Made by a program: the position numbers and the translations under genes. A DNA stretch of 64,000 bases from an uncultured Bacteroidales bacterium (GTDB lineage: Bacteria; Bacteroidota; Bacteroidia; Bacteroidales; Bacteroidaceae), in the NCBI GenBank assembly GCA_937898885.1, contig CALDKD010000095.1, forward strand, positions 8,133-72,132. The letters run 5' to 3'. Positions 52,080 to 60,190 of the stretch are shown here, piece by piece (the stretch's first letter is position 1; the number at the start of each line of letters is the position of its first letter). The notes under the pieces were generated by a model. It did no database searches and was not told where the DNA came from. It saw only the letters and a list, made by a program, of their open reading frames with translations.

Positions 52080-53660
52080 ATGAAGAAAGTATTCTATTTG
52101 TTACTCGGCCTGGTTCTTGCCAGCTGCGGTACAAAAGTAAAGGAGTGTCCTATCCTCACCATCGAGGGCGGACAGGTTCAGGGCGTTGCGGCTGAGCTTC
52201 AGGATGTTTTCGTATTCAAGGGCATCCCTTACGCTGCTGCTCCTATCAAAGAGTTGCGCTGGAAGGAACCACAGCCTGTTACCCCTTGGGAGGGCGTTAA
52301 GGTTTGCGACAGATTCGGCAACCCGAGCTATCAGCACATCCAGTACAAGGGTGGCTACTACACAGAGTGGGGTTACGGTGACGAGGCTCCGTTCTCAGAG
52401 GACTGCCTTTATGCAAACGTATGGACCAAGAAGCCTGGTCAGACCGATGCCAAGCTGCCGGTTGCCCTGTGGATTCACGGAGGCGGCTATCGTGAGGGAT
52501 TCGGCACAGAGCCTGAGTTCGATGCTCAGGAGTGGGCTGCCAAAGACGTTGTATTGGTATCAATCAACTATCGTCTTGGCGTATATGGCTTCCTGACACA
52601 TCCGGAGCTTTCAGCAGAGAGCGAGCACGGTGTTTCCGGCAACTATGGTATTCTTGACCAGATTCAGGCACTGAAGTGGATCAAGGCCAACATCGCACAG
52701 TTCGGTGGTGACCCGGACAACGTTATGATTTTTGGACAAAGCGCAGGTGGCGGCAGCGTACGTACACTTTGCGAGTCTCCGCTGGCTCGTGGCTTGTTCC
52801 ACAAGGCTGTCATTATGAGTGCCGGTGGCCTTACCGTTCCGCAGCAGGGCGGTATGGGCATGGGAATGGGTATGGGTATGCCGCGTGGCGGTATGCGTAT
52901 GCCTGCCGGTGGTTTCCCCGGTTTCCCAGGCTTCGGCGGTGGTGCAGCAGAGCCTAAGCTTGCCGCATACAAGGCTCCGGAGGCTCCGGAGGGCCTGAAC
53001 GCACTGCAGCGTGCAGAGTTCAACACCAAGGTCGTTATGGACTGGGCTGGCTACAACACACTTCAGAAGATGCGTAATGCCGATACCGAGGCTATCCACT
53101 CAGTAGGTACCATCTACAACTCAGCTACCGGTAACTTCGGAAACATCACCGGAATGCCAATCGTTGACGGCTATGTATCACTTGAGAGCTTTGACGAGGC
53201 TGCCATTGACGGTACTCTTGCCGATGTTCCTTATATGGTAGGCTACACTCTTAACGATATGGGCAATATGTCGGCCGGTATCGCCGCATTCTGCCAGAAC
53301 CGTCAGGAGAAGGGCAACAAGGCCTGGGCTTACGAGTTCGCCCGCCCTCTGCCGGATGATGGCTCACACCCGGAGGTTACACAGCGTCTTAAGGGTGCCT
53401 TCCACTCATCAGACCTTTGGTTCGTATTCAAGTCTCTGAAGCACTGCTGGAGGCCTTGGACACAGGGCGACTGGGATCTGTCAGAGAAGATGCTGACCGC
53501 TTGGACAAACTTTGCAAAGTACAGCGATCCTAACGGTGCCAACGGTGGCGACTGGACACCTTGCACAAAGGAGTCTCCTAAGTTTATGGTCTTCAAGCTT
53601 GACGCTCAGGATCAGGAAGCCTCAGCTCTTGGCGAGCCTATCACAGAGCTCGGCTATTAA
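52080..53660 (+). CDS. Type B carboxylesterase, lipoprotein, with Gly/Met-rich insert
   Basis: A 526-residue alpha/beta-hydrolase of the carboxylesterase type B family. The lipoprotein signal MKKVFYLLLGLVLASC has its cysteine near residue 16. PYAAAPIKELRWKEPQ, SEDCLYANVW, WIHGGGYREGFG (oxyanion hole), the nucleophile Ser221 in GQSAGGGS, and His442 in GAFHSSDLWFVF are present. Residues about 258-290 form a low-complexity Gly/Met/Pro insert (GGMGMGMGMGMPRGG, then AGGFPGFPGFGGG) in a position where the family has a loop near the active-site cap. The first palindromic GGGTCA element follows 25 bp after the stop. Substrate unknown. Confidence 0.88.
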   Translation: MKKVFYLLLGLVLASCGTKVKECPILTIEGGQVQGVAAELQDVFVFKGIPYAAAPIKELRWKEPQPVTPWEGVKVCDRFGNPSYQHIQYKGGYYTEWGYGDEAPFSEDCLYANVWTKKPGQTDAKLPVALWIHGGGYREGFGTEPEFDAQEWAAKDVVLVSINYRLGVYGFLTHPELSAESEHGVSGNYGILDQIQALKWIKANIAQFGGDPDNVMIFGQSAGGGSVRTLCESPLARGLFHKAVIMSAGGLTVPQQGGMGMGMGMGMPRGGMRMPAGGFPGFPGFGGGAAEPKLAAYKAPEAPEGLNALQRAEFNTKVVMDWAGYNTLQKMRNADTEAIHSVGTIYNSATGNFGNITGMPIVDGYVSLESFDEAAIDGTLADVPYMVGYTLNDMGNMSAGIAAFCQNRQEKGNKAWAYEFARPLPDDGSHPEVTQRLKGAFHSSDLWFVFKSLKHCWRPWTQGDWDLSEKMLTAWTNFAKYSDPNGANGGDWTPCTKESPKFMVFKLDAQDQEASALGEPITELGY

Positions 53661-53685
53661 TCAGTGCTGAATATACAATAAAGGT

Positions 53686-53712
53686 GGGTCAGGGGGACAG
53701 GTCCCTTGACCC
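53686..53712. repeat. Palindromic GGGTCA/TGACCC element, copy A
   Basis: GGGTCAGGGGGAC (13) and GTCCCTTGACCC (12) form an imperfect inverted repeat, followed by GCTTTTCTTT, so it can work as a terminator of the esterase gene. One of five related elements in 53.7-63.9 kb. Confidence 0.8.
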
Positions 53713-53828
53713 GCTTTTCTTTCACCTCACTTTGCGAATATTGTACCAACATAGAGAGCCACACCAACAAGGGATGCAGAGCGTTTCGCTACTGCCGTCC
53801 GCAACATAGACAACTGGCTGGTGGAGTA

Positions 53829-53883
53829 GGGTCAGAGGGGCAAGTCACACAAAAAAAGTGGGTCAAGGGACTGCCCCTGACCC
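53829..53883. repeat. Palindromic GGGTCA/TGACCC element, copy B (complex)
   Basis: GGGTCAAGGGAC (53860-53871) directly abuts TGCCCCTGACCC (53872-53883). A third arm GGGTCAGAGGGGCA lies at 53829-53842 and matches the same right arm, so two alternative hairpins are possible. It begins 25 bp downstream of the C10 peptidase stop (minus strand). Confidence 0.8.
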
Positions 53884-53907
53884 ATCTTTGACCCATTATG
53901 ATTCGCG

Positions 53908-54322
53908 TTATTGTACTTGGAAAGTCCTGGTTATTATCTCGCTGCTGCCATCGGTATAAGTGATTTCCGCTTTGAGAGTATGGAGGCCGCTGGTAAGAGA
54001 GGACCCGTCAATGTATCCGTTTCCCGCTACAGAATTGCTGTCCAGATACCAGAATACTGACGAAAGTGCCTTATGGCCCAGACTCAGTCCTGGATATAAA
54101 TTCTGACCGGCAGACACTGTGGCCGGTATCTCTATCGTAGTGATGTCCACTACACCTATTGATCCTACAATATAATTGCTGCCTGGGCTCCAGTTATACG
54201 AAGTGCCGGCTGTTGTTACCCAATTCTCGCCATTTATGTTGGTTCCGCCACTCTCTACAGTGTAGCACATACAAATCCTGTTGCCAAATTTAATATCCGA
54301 ACTTGAAAGAGTACACGGGAAT
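53908..54322 (-). repeat. Long inverted repeat, left arm (3' end of the C10 peptidase gene)
   Basis: The last 415 bp of the C10 gene match 60626-61042 in inverted orientation. The terminal roughly 260 bp differ at only a few positions by eye, while upstream similarity falls off. Confidence 0.85.
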
Positions 54323-55800
54323 GTCAGGAAATCTGTATCGCTGTTGTTATGATAGTATGAGCCAGGGGAAAGTGTGATACGTCGTTCTTTTTTTTCTGAA
54401 ATAATCTTTATTATGTCACCATCACTGTCAACAAGCGCGATATTCATTTTCCCTGAATAAACTGCATCATTAGAGCAGTGAATTGCTGACACAGTCACAT
54501 TAAAAATAGAATTGGCTATTATGGAACCACTTGATATGGTAAGACCCTCTGTGTCATATTTGTCTGAGTCATACAATCTCAAGCCACCAATTTCCAGCTG
54601 GCTGCTACCAGACTTATCCGGTACCAGCCCGAAGATAGCAGAATCATTGCTGCTATAAACACTACCTTCAACCTCACCGCTTGCAGGCCCAAGATAGCAA
54701 ACCGCGAACCACGCATTGAATTTGCCTCCCCAGCCAAAGTTTATATGGATTTGATTGTTGTTCTGATTGTAGCCATCACATACAAACGCATGGCTACCTT
54801 TTTTAATAAGGTTCTTGCCTGTGTATAGCAAAGGATGTCCCGGGCTCTCTTTAGTGCCTATCTCGCTTTTTATCATTTCAAGCCATTCCTGATTGGTATA
54901 ATTACTGCGATAAAGCTGTATGGCAGAGTTGGAGTATCCCATATAAGTGGCCATAGCGCCTTTCGCATCAGATGTGATTGCACCAGATGCACTTGCACCG
55001 TAATCCATCTCAACCATAGCACCACATTTATGAATGATATCCGCAACCGTAGATTTTAAAGCATCATTCCATTCGGTAGGGTTTTCCCATTCTTCTATCT
55101 TGGCGGCATTAGTCAAAGGCAGTTCGTTCCAATTGTAAGTGGCGTTGTTGTCAATTGCTGGATGCGTTGTGGTGTTATTATTATCATCAATATAATTATA
55201 AGCCAGAATAGTACCGGTAGTACTCGTAGGCCAACAGTGGTAACGCATTATAATAGCCATTGCAGTTGCCACACATCCTGCGTAAGTTGGTTTTCCATTA
55301 ATAGTCGGGCAAGCACTATTGTATGGGGCACTTTGATTCCAATTAGCAGTTTTAAGCAACACCTCTCCGCCGTCAGGCTCTGCGCCGCCTACCGGCCTTG
55401 GTAAATGTGAGTGTACCTCCGCCCATTTCTGTCTTACCTCGGCATGCTGAGGGCGTTTGGCGCGCCGGGCCTTGTTGATGTCGTACTCCACCGTGCCTAA
55501 CAGCGAGCGCATATTGTCAGGCATATCCTCTGCGTTGAACGTGCCGTCGCCCTGCATAATCACAGGGGTGGCGCAGTCTTCAGCCGCAATTATTGCCCAT
55601 TTGCCATTGCCGTTCACCACGTAGAGGGCTGGGGCAGTGTCAGCCTTCTGTAACACGTGCAATTCCTTGCACTCGTAATTGGCCTTATTCGAGCCAAGAA
55701 ACCTTGCCGCCGCCTCCCTGGCCGTACTTTCAGAGACAACATCAGCAAAAGAAACTATAGAGAGCAGCAAGAATGCTGCAAAAGTAGCAAGCCTTCTCAT
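53908..55800 (-). CDS. C10 family cysteine peptidase (streptopain-like), secreted
   Basis: A 630-residue exported peptidase. Signal peptide MRRLATFAAFLLLSIVSFA; residues about 20-105 form a Spi-type inhibitory prodomain (AREAAARFLG, ALYVVNGNGKWAIIAAEDCATPVI); the catalytic domain follows with NQSAPYNSACP, nucleophile Cys176 in YAGCVATAMAIIMRYH and His337 in GSHAFVCDGYN, then NFGWGGKFNAWFAV. Residues about 395-630 are beta-rich C-terminal domains ending in TITRTFQVQ-like sequence. It is the last gene of a minus-strand operon with two fimbrillin-type lipoproteins (2-bp gap). A decayed copy lies at 60.2-61.0 kb in the opposite orientation. Confidence 0.92.
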   Translation of the reverse strand: MRRLATFAAFLLLSIVSFADVVSESTAREAAARFLGSNKANYECKELHVLQKADTAPALYVVNGNGKWAIIAAEDCATPVIMQGDGTFNAEDMPDNMRSLLGTVEYDINKARRAKRPQHAEVRQKWAEVHSHLPRPVGGAEPDGGEVLLKTANWNQSAPYNSACPTINGKPTYAGCVATAMAIIMRYHCWPTSTTGTILAYNYIDDNNNTTTHPAIDNNATYNWNELPLTNAAKIEEWENPTEWNDALKSTVADIIHKCGAMVEMDYGASASGAITSDAKGAMATYMGYSNSAIQLYRSNYTNQEWLEMIKSEIGTKESPGHPLLYTGKNLIKKGSHAFVCDGYNQNNNQIHINFGWGGKFNAWFAVCYLGPASGEVEGSVYSSNDSAIFGLVPDKSGSSQLEIGGLRLYDSDKYDTEGLTISSGSIIANSIFNVTVSAIHCSNDAVYSGKMNIALVDSDGDIIKIISEKKERRITLSPGSYYHNNSDTDFLTFPCTLSSSDIKFGNRICMCYTVESGGTNINGENWVTTAGTSYNWSPGSNYIVGSIGVVDITTIEIPATVSAGQNLYPGLSLGHKALSSVFWYLDSNSVAGNGYIDGSSLTSGLHTLKAEITYTDGSSEIITRTFQVQ

Positions 55801-55802
55801 AC

Positions 55803-57008
55803 TTAAATCCTAATAATATAACCTTGTGTTCCCGACAAATCCTCCAGCCACACGCAGTTGCCATCTTTCTTGGCAACAGTCAACGTGGGCTCTGTCACGG
55901 TTCCGTTGATGTTGACACTCGCACTATAGGCCTCACCTACGGCAATTGCCGAAGGTGTAACGTCAAGGAGTTTGATTATTACATAATCGTTATTCAACAA
56001 ATTCAAAATCTTGAATTCTGTATAGCTGGAACTGCTTCCGTTTGTTATCTGCCATTCAGTATCATCTTCAACCACCTTTACAGGCGTAGGGGCATCCGTC
56101 CCTGACGAAAATACTCTATCATATACGCCAAAACAAGTGGCATTATTAAGGAACAGATTGTCTGATACATTAATATTTGCTGTATAATAGTAACCTTCCT
56201 GAATAATCTTCGCATCACCGGCTACCTCATATAAGCACGGAATTTCTGCGGCATTAGTCACCTCAACCTGCATATTAGTGTATGTACCCGCAGGAATGGC
56301 AATAAAGGCTGTAAGTGTGCCATCTTTACTCACTTCAATACCAGCATCTCCGTTTAACGTCATAGTCAGAACATCGTCGGCATTCCTGTCTGGAGTAACC
56401 GTGCCATCTGTCAGATTGATGGTGGCGCTGCCTGCTACACCCTCGTCGGCCCTCACGCTTATTGACTTGAAAGTCTCATTTTTCGGAGTGGCTATGGTAA
56501 TCTTGAGCCAAGCTACCTTATGACTATATTGAAATTTACCTTTGCTATCAGTAATACTTGCCTGAGCCCAACTGTAGTCGTAAGCTGCCAGATGGGCGGC
56601 AGAGTTATTGGCTGTCTGGTTCTGCCCGGTGAAAGAAAGAGTCACACTTTCGCTTGACGTTGCATTCTGCGATGGATAAAGCGATACGTATTCGCCATCG
56701 CGTATAGAAAAGTTTTCCGTCTGGAAATCCGCACTTGAGCCGTTTTTCTCATCCGGCGCCAGACTATATGTCATATAGGTCTCATAATTTCCTTTGGCAA
56801 ACACGTTGACCTTATCGTCCTGAGCAAAGGAGAACTTGAAATCGTTTGACAAAGCCTTGGTCTGTGCGCCATCGCCGCACTCTGGGTTTTCCAACACCGC
56901 CACTACACCATCACCTGCCTCTGAAATGGCAACAATATCCTGCCTTGCACACGTCCACAACATAGCTGTTGCAGCAACACAAGCCCACTTAATATATTTT
57001 ATTCTCAT
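55803..57008 (-). CDS. Fimbrillin-like lipoprotein (second gene of the fimbrillin/C10 operon)
   Basis: A 401-residue predicted lipoprotein (signal up to AMLWTC, cysteine about residue 20). The beta-rich sequence has the pattern of Mfa/FimA-like proteins: an N-terminal TKALSNDFKFSFAQDDKVNVFA, SVTLSFTGQNQ, AHLAAYDYSWAQASI, FQYSHKVAWLKITIATPK and a late AKIIQEGYYYTANINVSDN. These build type V pili or related surface fibres in Bacteroidales. It lies 12 bp after the fimbrillin gene and 2 bp before the C10 peptidase. Assignment to the fimbrillin family is by pattern only. Confidence 0.68.
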   Translation of the reverse strand: MRIKYIKWACVAATAMLWTCARQDIVAISEAGDGVVAVLENPECGDGAQTKALSNDFKFSFAQDDKVNVFAKGNYETYMTYSLAPDEKNGSSADFQTENFSIRDGEYVSLYPSQNATSSESVTLSFTGQNQTANNSAAHLAAYDYSWAQASITDSKGKFQYSHKVAWLKITIATPKNETFKSISVRADEGVAGSATINLTDGTVTPDRNADDVLTMTLNGDAGIEVSKDGTLTAFIAIPAGTYTNMQVEVTNAAEIPCLYEVAGDAKIIQEGYYYTANINVSDNLFLNNATCFGVYDRVFSSGTDAPTPVKVVEDDTEWQITNGSSSSYTEFKILNLLNNDYVIIKLLDVTPSAIAVGEAYSASVNINGTVTEPTLTVAKKDGNCVWLEDLSGTQGYIIRI

Positions 57009-57020
57009 AACTGTCTCTGA

Positions 57021-57995
57021 TTATAATGGACCACCATTCTGTCCGTTGCTTCCCGAAGCAGAATATCCCGTACCGTACGAGAATCCCAACACGTAGGTGT
57101 TTATTTTGCCGGCTTGCCACTCTCCAGACTTCAAGGTCTTTGCAAATTGCACGTTGGTACCGTTTATTTTGGCCCGAACGGATATAGTGACATTGGCAGA
57201 TGACAATACCTGCGGTATAAGCAGGAAAGGTTCGCCTATTACCTGCGATGTACTGTTCACGCTGATATATTCGCCTGTTGATGGCCGCAACTGTACGGTT
57301 GTTGTGCTTGGGTCTCCCTCCGGTGCTGTCCAGGTGAAGACAGAGCCGTCCGTAGCATTCTGTACCGCGGTGCCTTTGTAATATACACCACTAACGGTTA
57401 TCTCTGTGAATTCTACATTATTTGAGGTTGCATTCTCAAAAGAACCTTTTTTGAGTACCAGGGCAGTGAGCGGGTGGTAAAAAGTAAACGACGCCACACC
57501 ATTGTTGCCCGTGCCCGTGTAACATCCCATAAGAATGTCTGTCTGGGCTGAGGCGTCTTGCGGAACTGTGTAAGTGAGATTGGCCGATGTACTGCTCCCG
57601 CTTGTCCAACTGGCAACACTTGCCGGCAGATTGGCGGCCGCAAAGAAAGTAACACTTCCTGATGCAGGCCACTGGGGTGAGTCAGCAGGCTGCCACTTTG
57701 AATTTGTAGTATTATACCCGATATCAGCTGGATTACCCTCGGTAGCAGGATAAAAACGCTCAGAGTCTTTCCACGAAATAAGCTTGAAACTTTTTTGGGT
57801 ATCGTAAGGTATAGAACTGCTTGAATTGTCATTTATCAGTGTGCCCTTGGTCAGTGCCTGCTCGGCAATACCAGCTACCCGCACATCGAAACTCACCCTA
57901 TTGTCATCACTTCTGACCAGCTCATCGTCTTTGTCGCACCCCACGCAAAGGAGTAGCGGCAAAGCAATCAGAACCACGTAGCCTATACCTCTCAT
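57021..57995 (-). CDS. Fimbrillin family lipoprotein
   Basis: A 324-residue lipoprotein: MRGIGYVVLIALPLLLCVGC with cysteine about residue 20, followed by DKDDE, the acidic pattern of surface-exposed lipoproteins. The body matches fimbrillin-like (Mfa-like) proteins: VSFDVRVAGIAEQALTKGT, PQWPASGSVTFFAAANLP, FYHPLTALVLKKGSF, VIGEPFLLIPQVLSS, AKTLKSGEWQAGKINTYVLGF. It ends in a Gly/Ser/Asn-rich tail. It shares these blocks with the protein at 61149 and with the fragment at 59.9 kb. First gene of the operon. Confidence 0.85.
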   Translation of the reverse strand: MRGIGYVVLIALPLLLCVGCDKDDELVRSDDNRVSFDVRVAGIAEQALTKGTLINDNSSSSIPYDTQKSFKLISWKDSERFYPATEGNPADIGYNTTNSKWQPADSPQWPASGSVTFFAAANLPASVASWTSGSSTSANLTYTVPQDASAQTDILMGCYTGTGNNGVASFTFYHPLTALVLKKGSFENATSNNVEFTEITVSGVYYKGTAVQNATDGSVFTWTAPEGDPSTTTVQLRPSTGEYISVNSTSQVIGEPFLLIPQVLSSANVTISVRAKINGTNVQFAKTLKSGEWQAGKINTYVLGFSYGTGYSASGSNGQNGGPL

Positions 57996-58019
57996 TATAC
58001 TGCTTTAATTAATATATGG

Positions 58020-58027
58020 CAAATATA
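58020..58027 (-). promoter_or_regulatory. Putative -7 element for the fimbrillin/C10 operon
   Basis: The minus strand reads TATATTTG (perfect TAnnTTTG) 24 bp before ATG 57995. No -33 TTG at the usual spacing. Confidence 0.5.
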
Positions 58028-58160
58028 CACAAATAAAGTCTATTCCTTCCGTTTTCTTAACATTTTTGCTTAATTCTAAAAAATCAGATAATCAGCCAGT
58101 GCACCGGCCTCACGCCGGAGCAGATTGCAGAGCTCTGACACTAACCGCATTTACAAGAAT

Positions 58161-58200
58161 GTTCCCGGCCTTTGCAGTAAGACCGGGAACGTTGCTTTTT
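58161..58200. other. Hairpin in the 267-bp gap between the fimbrillin and Rpn-like genes
   Basis: GTTCCCGG (58161-58168) pairs with CCGGGAAC (58183-58190), followed by GTTGCTTTTT on the plus strand. A smaller CCGGC/GCCGG hairpin lies near 58104-58118. No plus-strand gene is present upstream to need a terminator; it may be a remnant. Confidence 0.5.
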
Positions 58201-58262
58201 ATAGCTAAAGGCACTATCAGATGGCATTGCAACAAAGGCGGCCTGTTAGCGGAGCGTGAGTT

Positions 58263-59261
58263 TTACAGCGCTTTTATCTCATCAATGGAAAGTCCGGTAC
58301 ATTGACTGATCAGTTCAGTATCAGTGCCGGCCTTTTTTAATTTCTGTGCGGTTTCGATAAATGCTTCTTTCCGGCCTTCTTTCCGGCCCTCTTTCCGGCC
58401 TTCTTTTAAGCCTTCTTTTAAGCCTTCTTTCCGGCCTTCTTTCCGGCCTTCTTCACGGCCAACGGTTCGCCCAAGCTTATTTCCCTTGTCGATTGCGGCC
58501 TCAAGTTCTGCCGCACGGTCAAGCTCTGCATGGAACTTGGCCAGGTATTCCATCTGTTCCTCGTATGTCATGGCGGTAAAGTTAGAAATATCAAACAGTT
58601 TCTCCAAACCTTTACCAAAAAATTCTTCAGGAACCGACTTCAGCGACCCCATATTCCGCAGCAGCCATATCATCCTGTCGGCCAGAGTGCCAAGGCTTGC
58701 CACATCCTTGTTGAACTTGGGCAGCTCAACGGTCACGTAGTGCACGTTGTCGGTCAGGGTCTTGCTTATGTCGCTGTCGTTGCGTATGCAGAAGCTGTTG
58801 ATGACGCTGTCAGTGGTCCTGTCTATGTCCAGGCAGAAATCCATTATGGCTATGATGTACAGCGGAGCCAGCTTGTATTTCTTTTTGCCGCTACGCACCT
58901 GCTCGCGTATGGGATATGTGGAGTAATATACCAGACGGTCGTTGAAATCCTTCTTCTCGGCCAGCTGCATCTCAATGACCACAGTCTCGCCGTCCTCGGT
59001 CGTCGCCTTGATGTCGAAGACTGTCTTCTTGTCATTCTGGCTGTCGCCCTCGTTCTCCTGATTGCCCAGGGTCAGCGTCCTGACGTGCAGCTCGGGCAGG
59101 ATGCTGTCAATGAGCATCTTCAGCAGCTCCTCGTTGCCGGGTGTCGCAAAGACGCGCTTAAATGCGAAATCTACACGAAGGTCAATGAACCTGATGCCCT
59201 CATCATTGGGATTGATCACTTCCGCAACCGGTGCGGATACTTCTTGCTTTGACTTTTTCAT
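58263..59261 (-). CDS. Rpn family PD-(D/E)XK nuclease / putative transposase with C-terminal charged repeats
   Basis: A 332-residue protein of the Rpn/PD-(D/E)XK nuclease transposase family. The core has FIDLRVDFAFKRVFATPGNEELLKMLIDSIL, FDIKATTEDGETVVIEMQLA (the D...ExQ nuclease site), DRLVYYSTYPIREQ, LAPLYIIAIMDF and VELPKFNK. E. coli Rpn proteins promote recA-independent recombination; many genomes carry several copies. Near residues 268-300 four-residue units of the type RKEG/LKEG are encoded by 12-bp DNA repeats. The C-terminus LISQCTGLSIDEIKAL is usual for the family. Confidence 0.88.
   Translation of the reverse strand: MKKSKQEVSAPVAEVINPNDEGIRFIDLRVDFAFKRVFATPGNEELLKMLIDSILPELHVRTLTLGNQENEGDSQNDKKTVFDIKATTEDGETVVIEMQLAEKKDFNDRLVYYSTYPIREQVRSGKKKYKLAPLYIIAIMDFCLDIDRTTDSVINSFCIRNDSDISKTLTDNVHYVTVELPKFNKDVASLGTLADRMIWLLRNMGSLKSVPEEFFGKGLEKLFDISNFTAMTYEEQMEYLAKFHAELDRAAELEAAIDKGNKLGRTVGREEGRKEGRKEGLKEGLKEGRKEGRKEGRKEAFIETAQKLKKAGTDTELISQCTGLSIDEIKAL
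58363..58458 (-). repeat. Eight 12-bp tandem repeats in the Rpn-like gene
   Basis: Eight consecutive units of CCTTCTTTCCGG or close variants (two read CCTTCTTTTAAG) encode RKEG/LKEG quartets on the minus strand. The unit is a multiple of three, so slippage would change length without shifting the frame. Confidence 0.85.
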
Positions 59262-59441
59262 AATAAAATGATTAAAAGTGTTTATGGTTTAAGTTCTTGG
59301 CGTACCAATTCATCAAACGCTGTGATTTCATGGCTTACCACTGCAAAGATAGCACGTAGTGTCAGAAATCGGACAATTTTCAAGTAAAACATTCTGTGAA
59401 TTTTCGTCAAGGGCTTTTTCGGGTGAGCCGTACTACAAAGT

Positions 59442-59469
59442 GGGTCAAGGGGACATGTCCCTCTGACCC
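59442..59469. repeat. Palindromic GGGTCA/TGACCC element, copy C
   Basis: GGGTCAAGGGGACATGTCCCTCTGACCC spread over 59442-59469 is an almost perfect palindrome around ACATGT. Unlike the other copies it is not next to the 3' end of an intact gene. Confidence 0.8.
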
Positions 59470-59650
59470 GCAGAGACTTGAAGACGCATAAAAATCCCAC
59501 CTAGTGGGACTTTTTCCCCCCAGTTAGGGAATTGTTTTTTCCTAGTTGGGGATTGTAGTTTAACGACTTATGCTGACTACTTGGAGCTTTACTTGTAAAC
59601 CAGGTTGCACTGGTAAATATCATTTTTTATTTTTCGCCAAATTTCCTCCA

Positions 59651-59859
59651 TTCTTCCACCGAGGCTTGTAACAAACACTCGGACAGTACCTTACTGTGTG
59701 GAAGATACTTTTACCATCTTCCACCTATATTCCACCTGCTTCAACAGGCTTCCGAATGCCGTAATTCATATATAGTGGAAGATGTGTGGAAGATTCAAAA
59801 GACATCTTCCACCTTGCAACGCATATAGAATCTGTAAGTTACACGGCTCGGTGGAAGAA
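59651..59859. mobile_element. MITE-like element with terminal inverted repeats and internal GTGGAAGAT motifs
   Basis: The left end 59651-59672 (TTCTTCCACCGAGGCTTGTAAC) and right end 59838-59859 are inverted repeats matching at about 19 of 22 positions. Inside, the 9-mer GTGGAAGAT occurs in direct (59698, 59775, 59786) and inverted (59716, 59804) orientation and forms perfect 9-bp hairpins. No coding capacity. Mobility is inferred from structure only; no clear target-site duplication was seen. Confidence 0.5.
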
Positions 59860-59900
59860 TTGAAGAAAATCAATGAAAAATAAATTCTACAAATAAGAAG

Positions 59901-60178
59901 TCCTTAACCGTGCTGCCTTCAGGCGCCACCTATATCAATGTGACGTCTAATGTAATAGGTGAGCCGTTCCTGCTTATTCCCCAGACATTGTCATCGTCGG
60001 CAGTGTCACGATAACCGTTGAGGCCAAAATTGACGGTACCACCGATGTTACCTTTGCAAAGACATTGAGCTCCGGCGAATGGAAGGCCGGCCATATTAAC
60101 ACCTACACATTGGGATTCACGTTCGGTACTGGCTATTTGGCATCGGGAAACTCCGGACAGGATGGTGGACAATTATAA
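59901..60178 (+). pseudogene. Fimbrillin fragment (3' end), frameshifted
   Basis: The plus strand encodes LPSGATYINVTSNVIGEPF then LLIPQTLSSSA, then the frame shifts at about 59992 and continues as VTITVEAKIDGTTDVTFAKT, LSSGEWKAGHINTYTLGF, up to NSGQDGGQL and TAA. This matches the last third of the fimbrillin at 57021-57995. The 5' two thirds are missing. The sequence after the stop (ATAATCAGAGACAGGAATGAGA) also matches the junction between the fimbrillin and lipoprotein genes of the intact operon. Confidence 0.85.
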
Positions 60179-60190
60179 TCAGAGACAGGA

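Larger units (their letters stand above)
59262..59900. other. Gene-free stretch holding repeats and decayed sequence
   Basis: No coding sequence is supported. It contains palindrome copy C (59442-59469), a small TCCCAC-CTA-GTGGGA hairpin (59495-59509), CTAGT-GGGA-like motifs around 59501-59552 (CTAGTGGGAC, CAGTTAGGGA, CTAGTTGGGG), and the MITE-like element 59651-59859. It then enters the fimbrillin fragment. Confidence 0.7.

Noticed and set aside
58361..58460. CRISPR-like short repeats
   Set aside because: Units are contiguous 12-mers without spacers and lie in frame inside a coding sequence.
58530..59252. 240-codon plus-strand frame opposite the Rpn-like gene
   Set aside because: Antisense shadow; the minus frame carries the nuclease motifs and repeat quartets.
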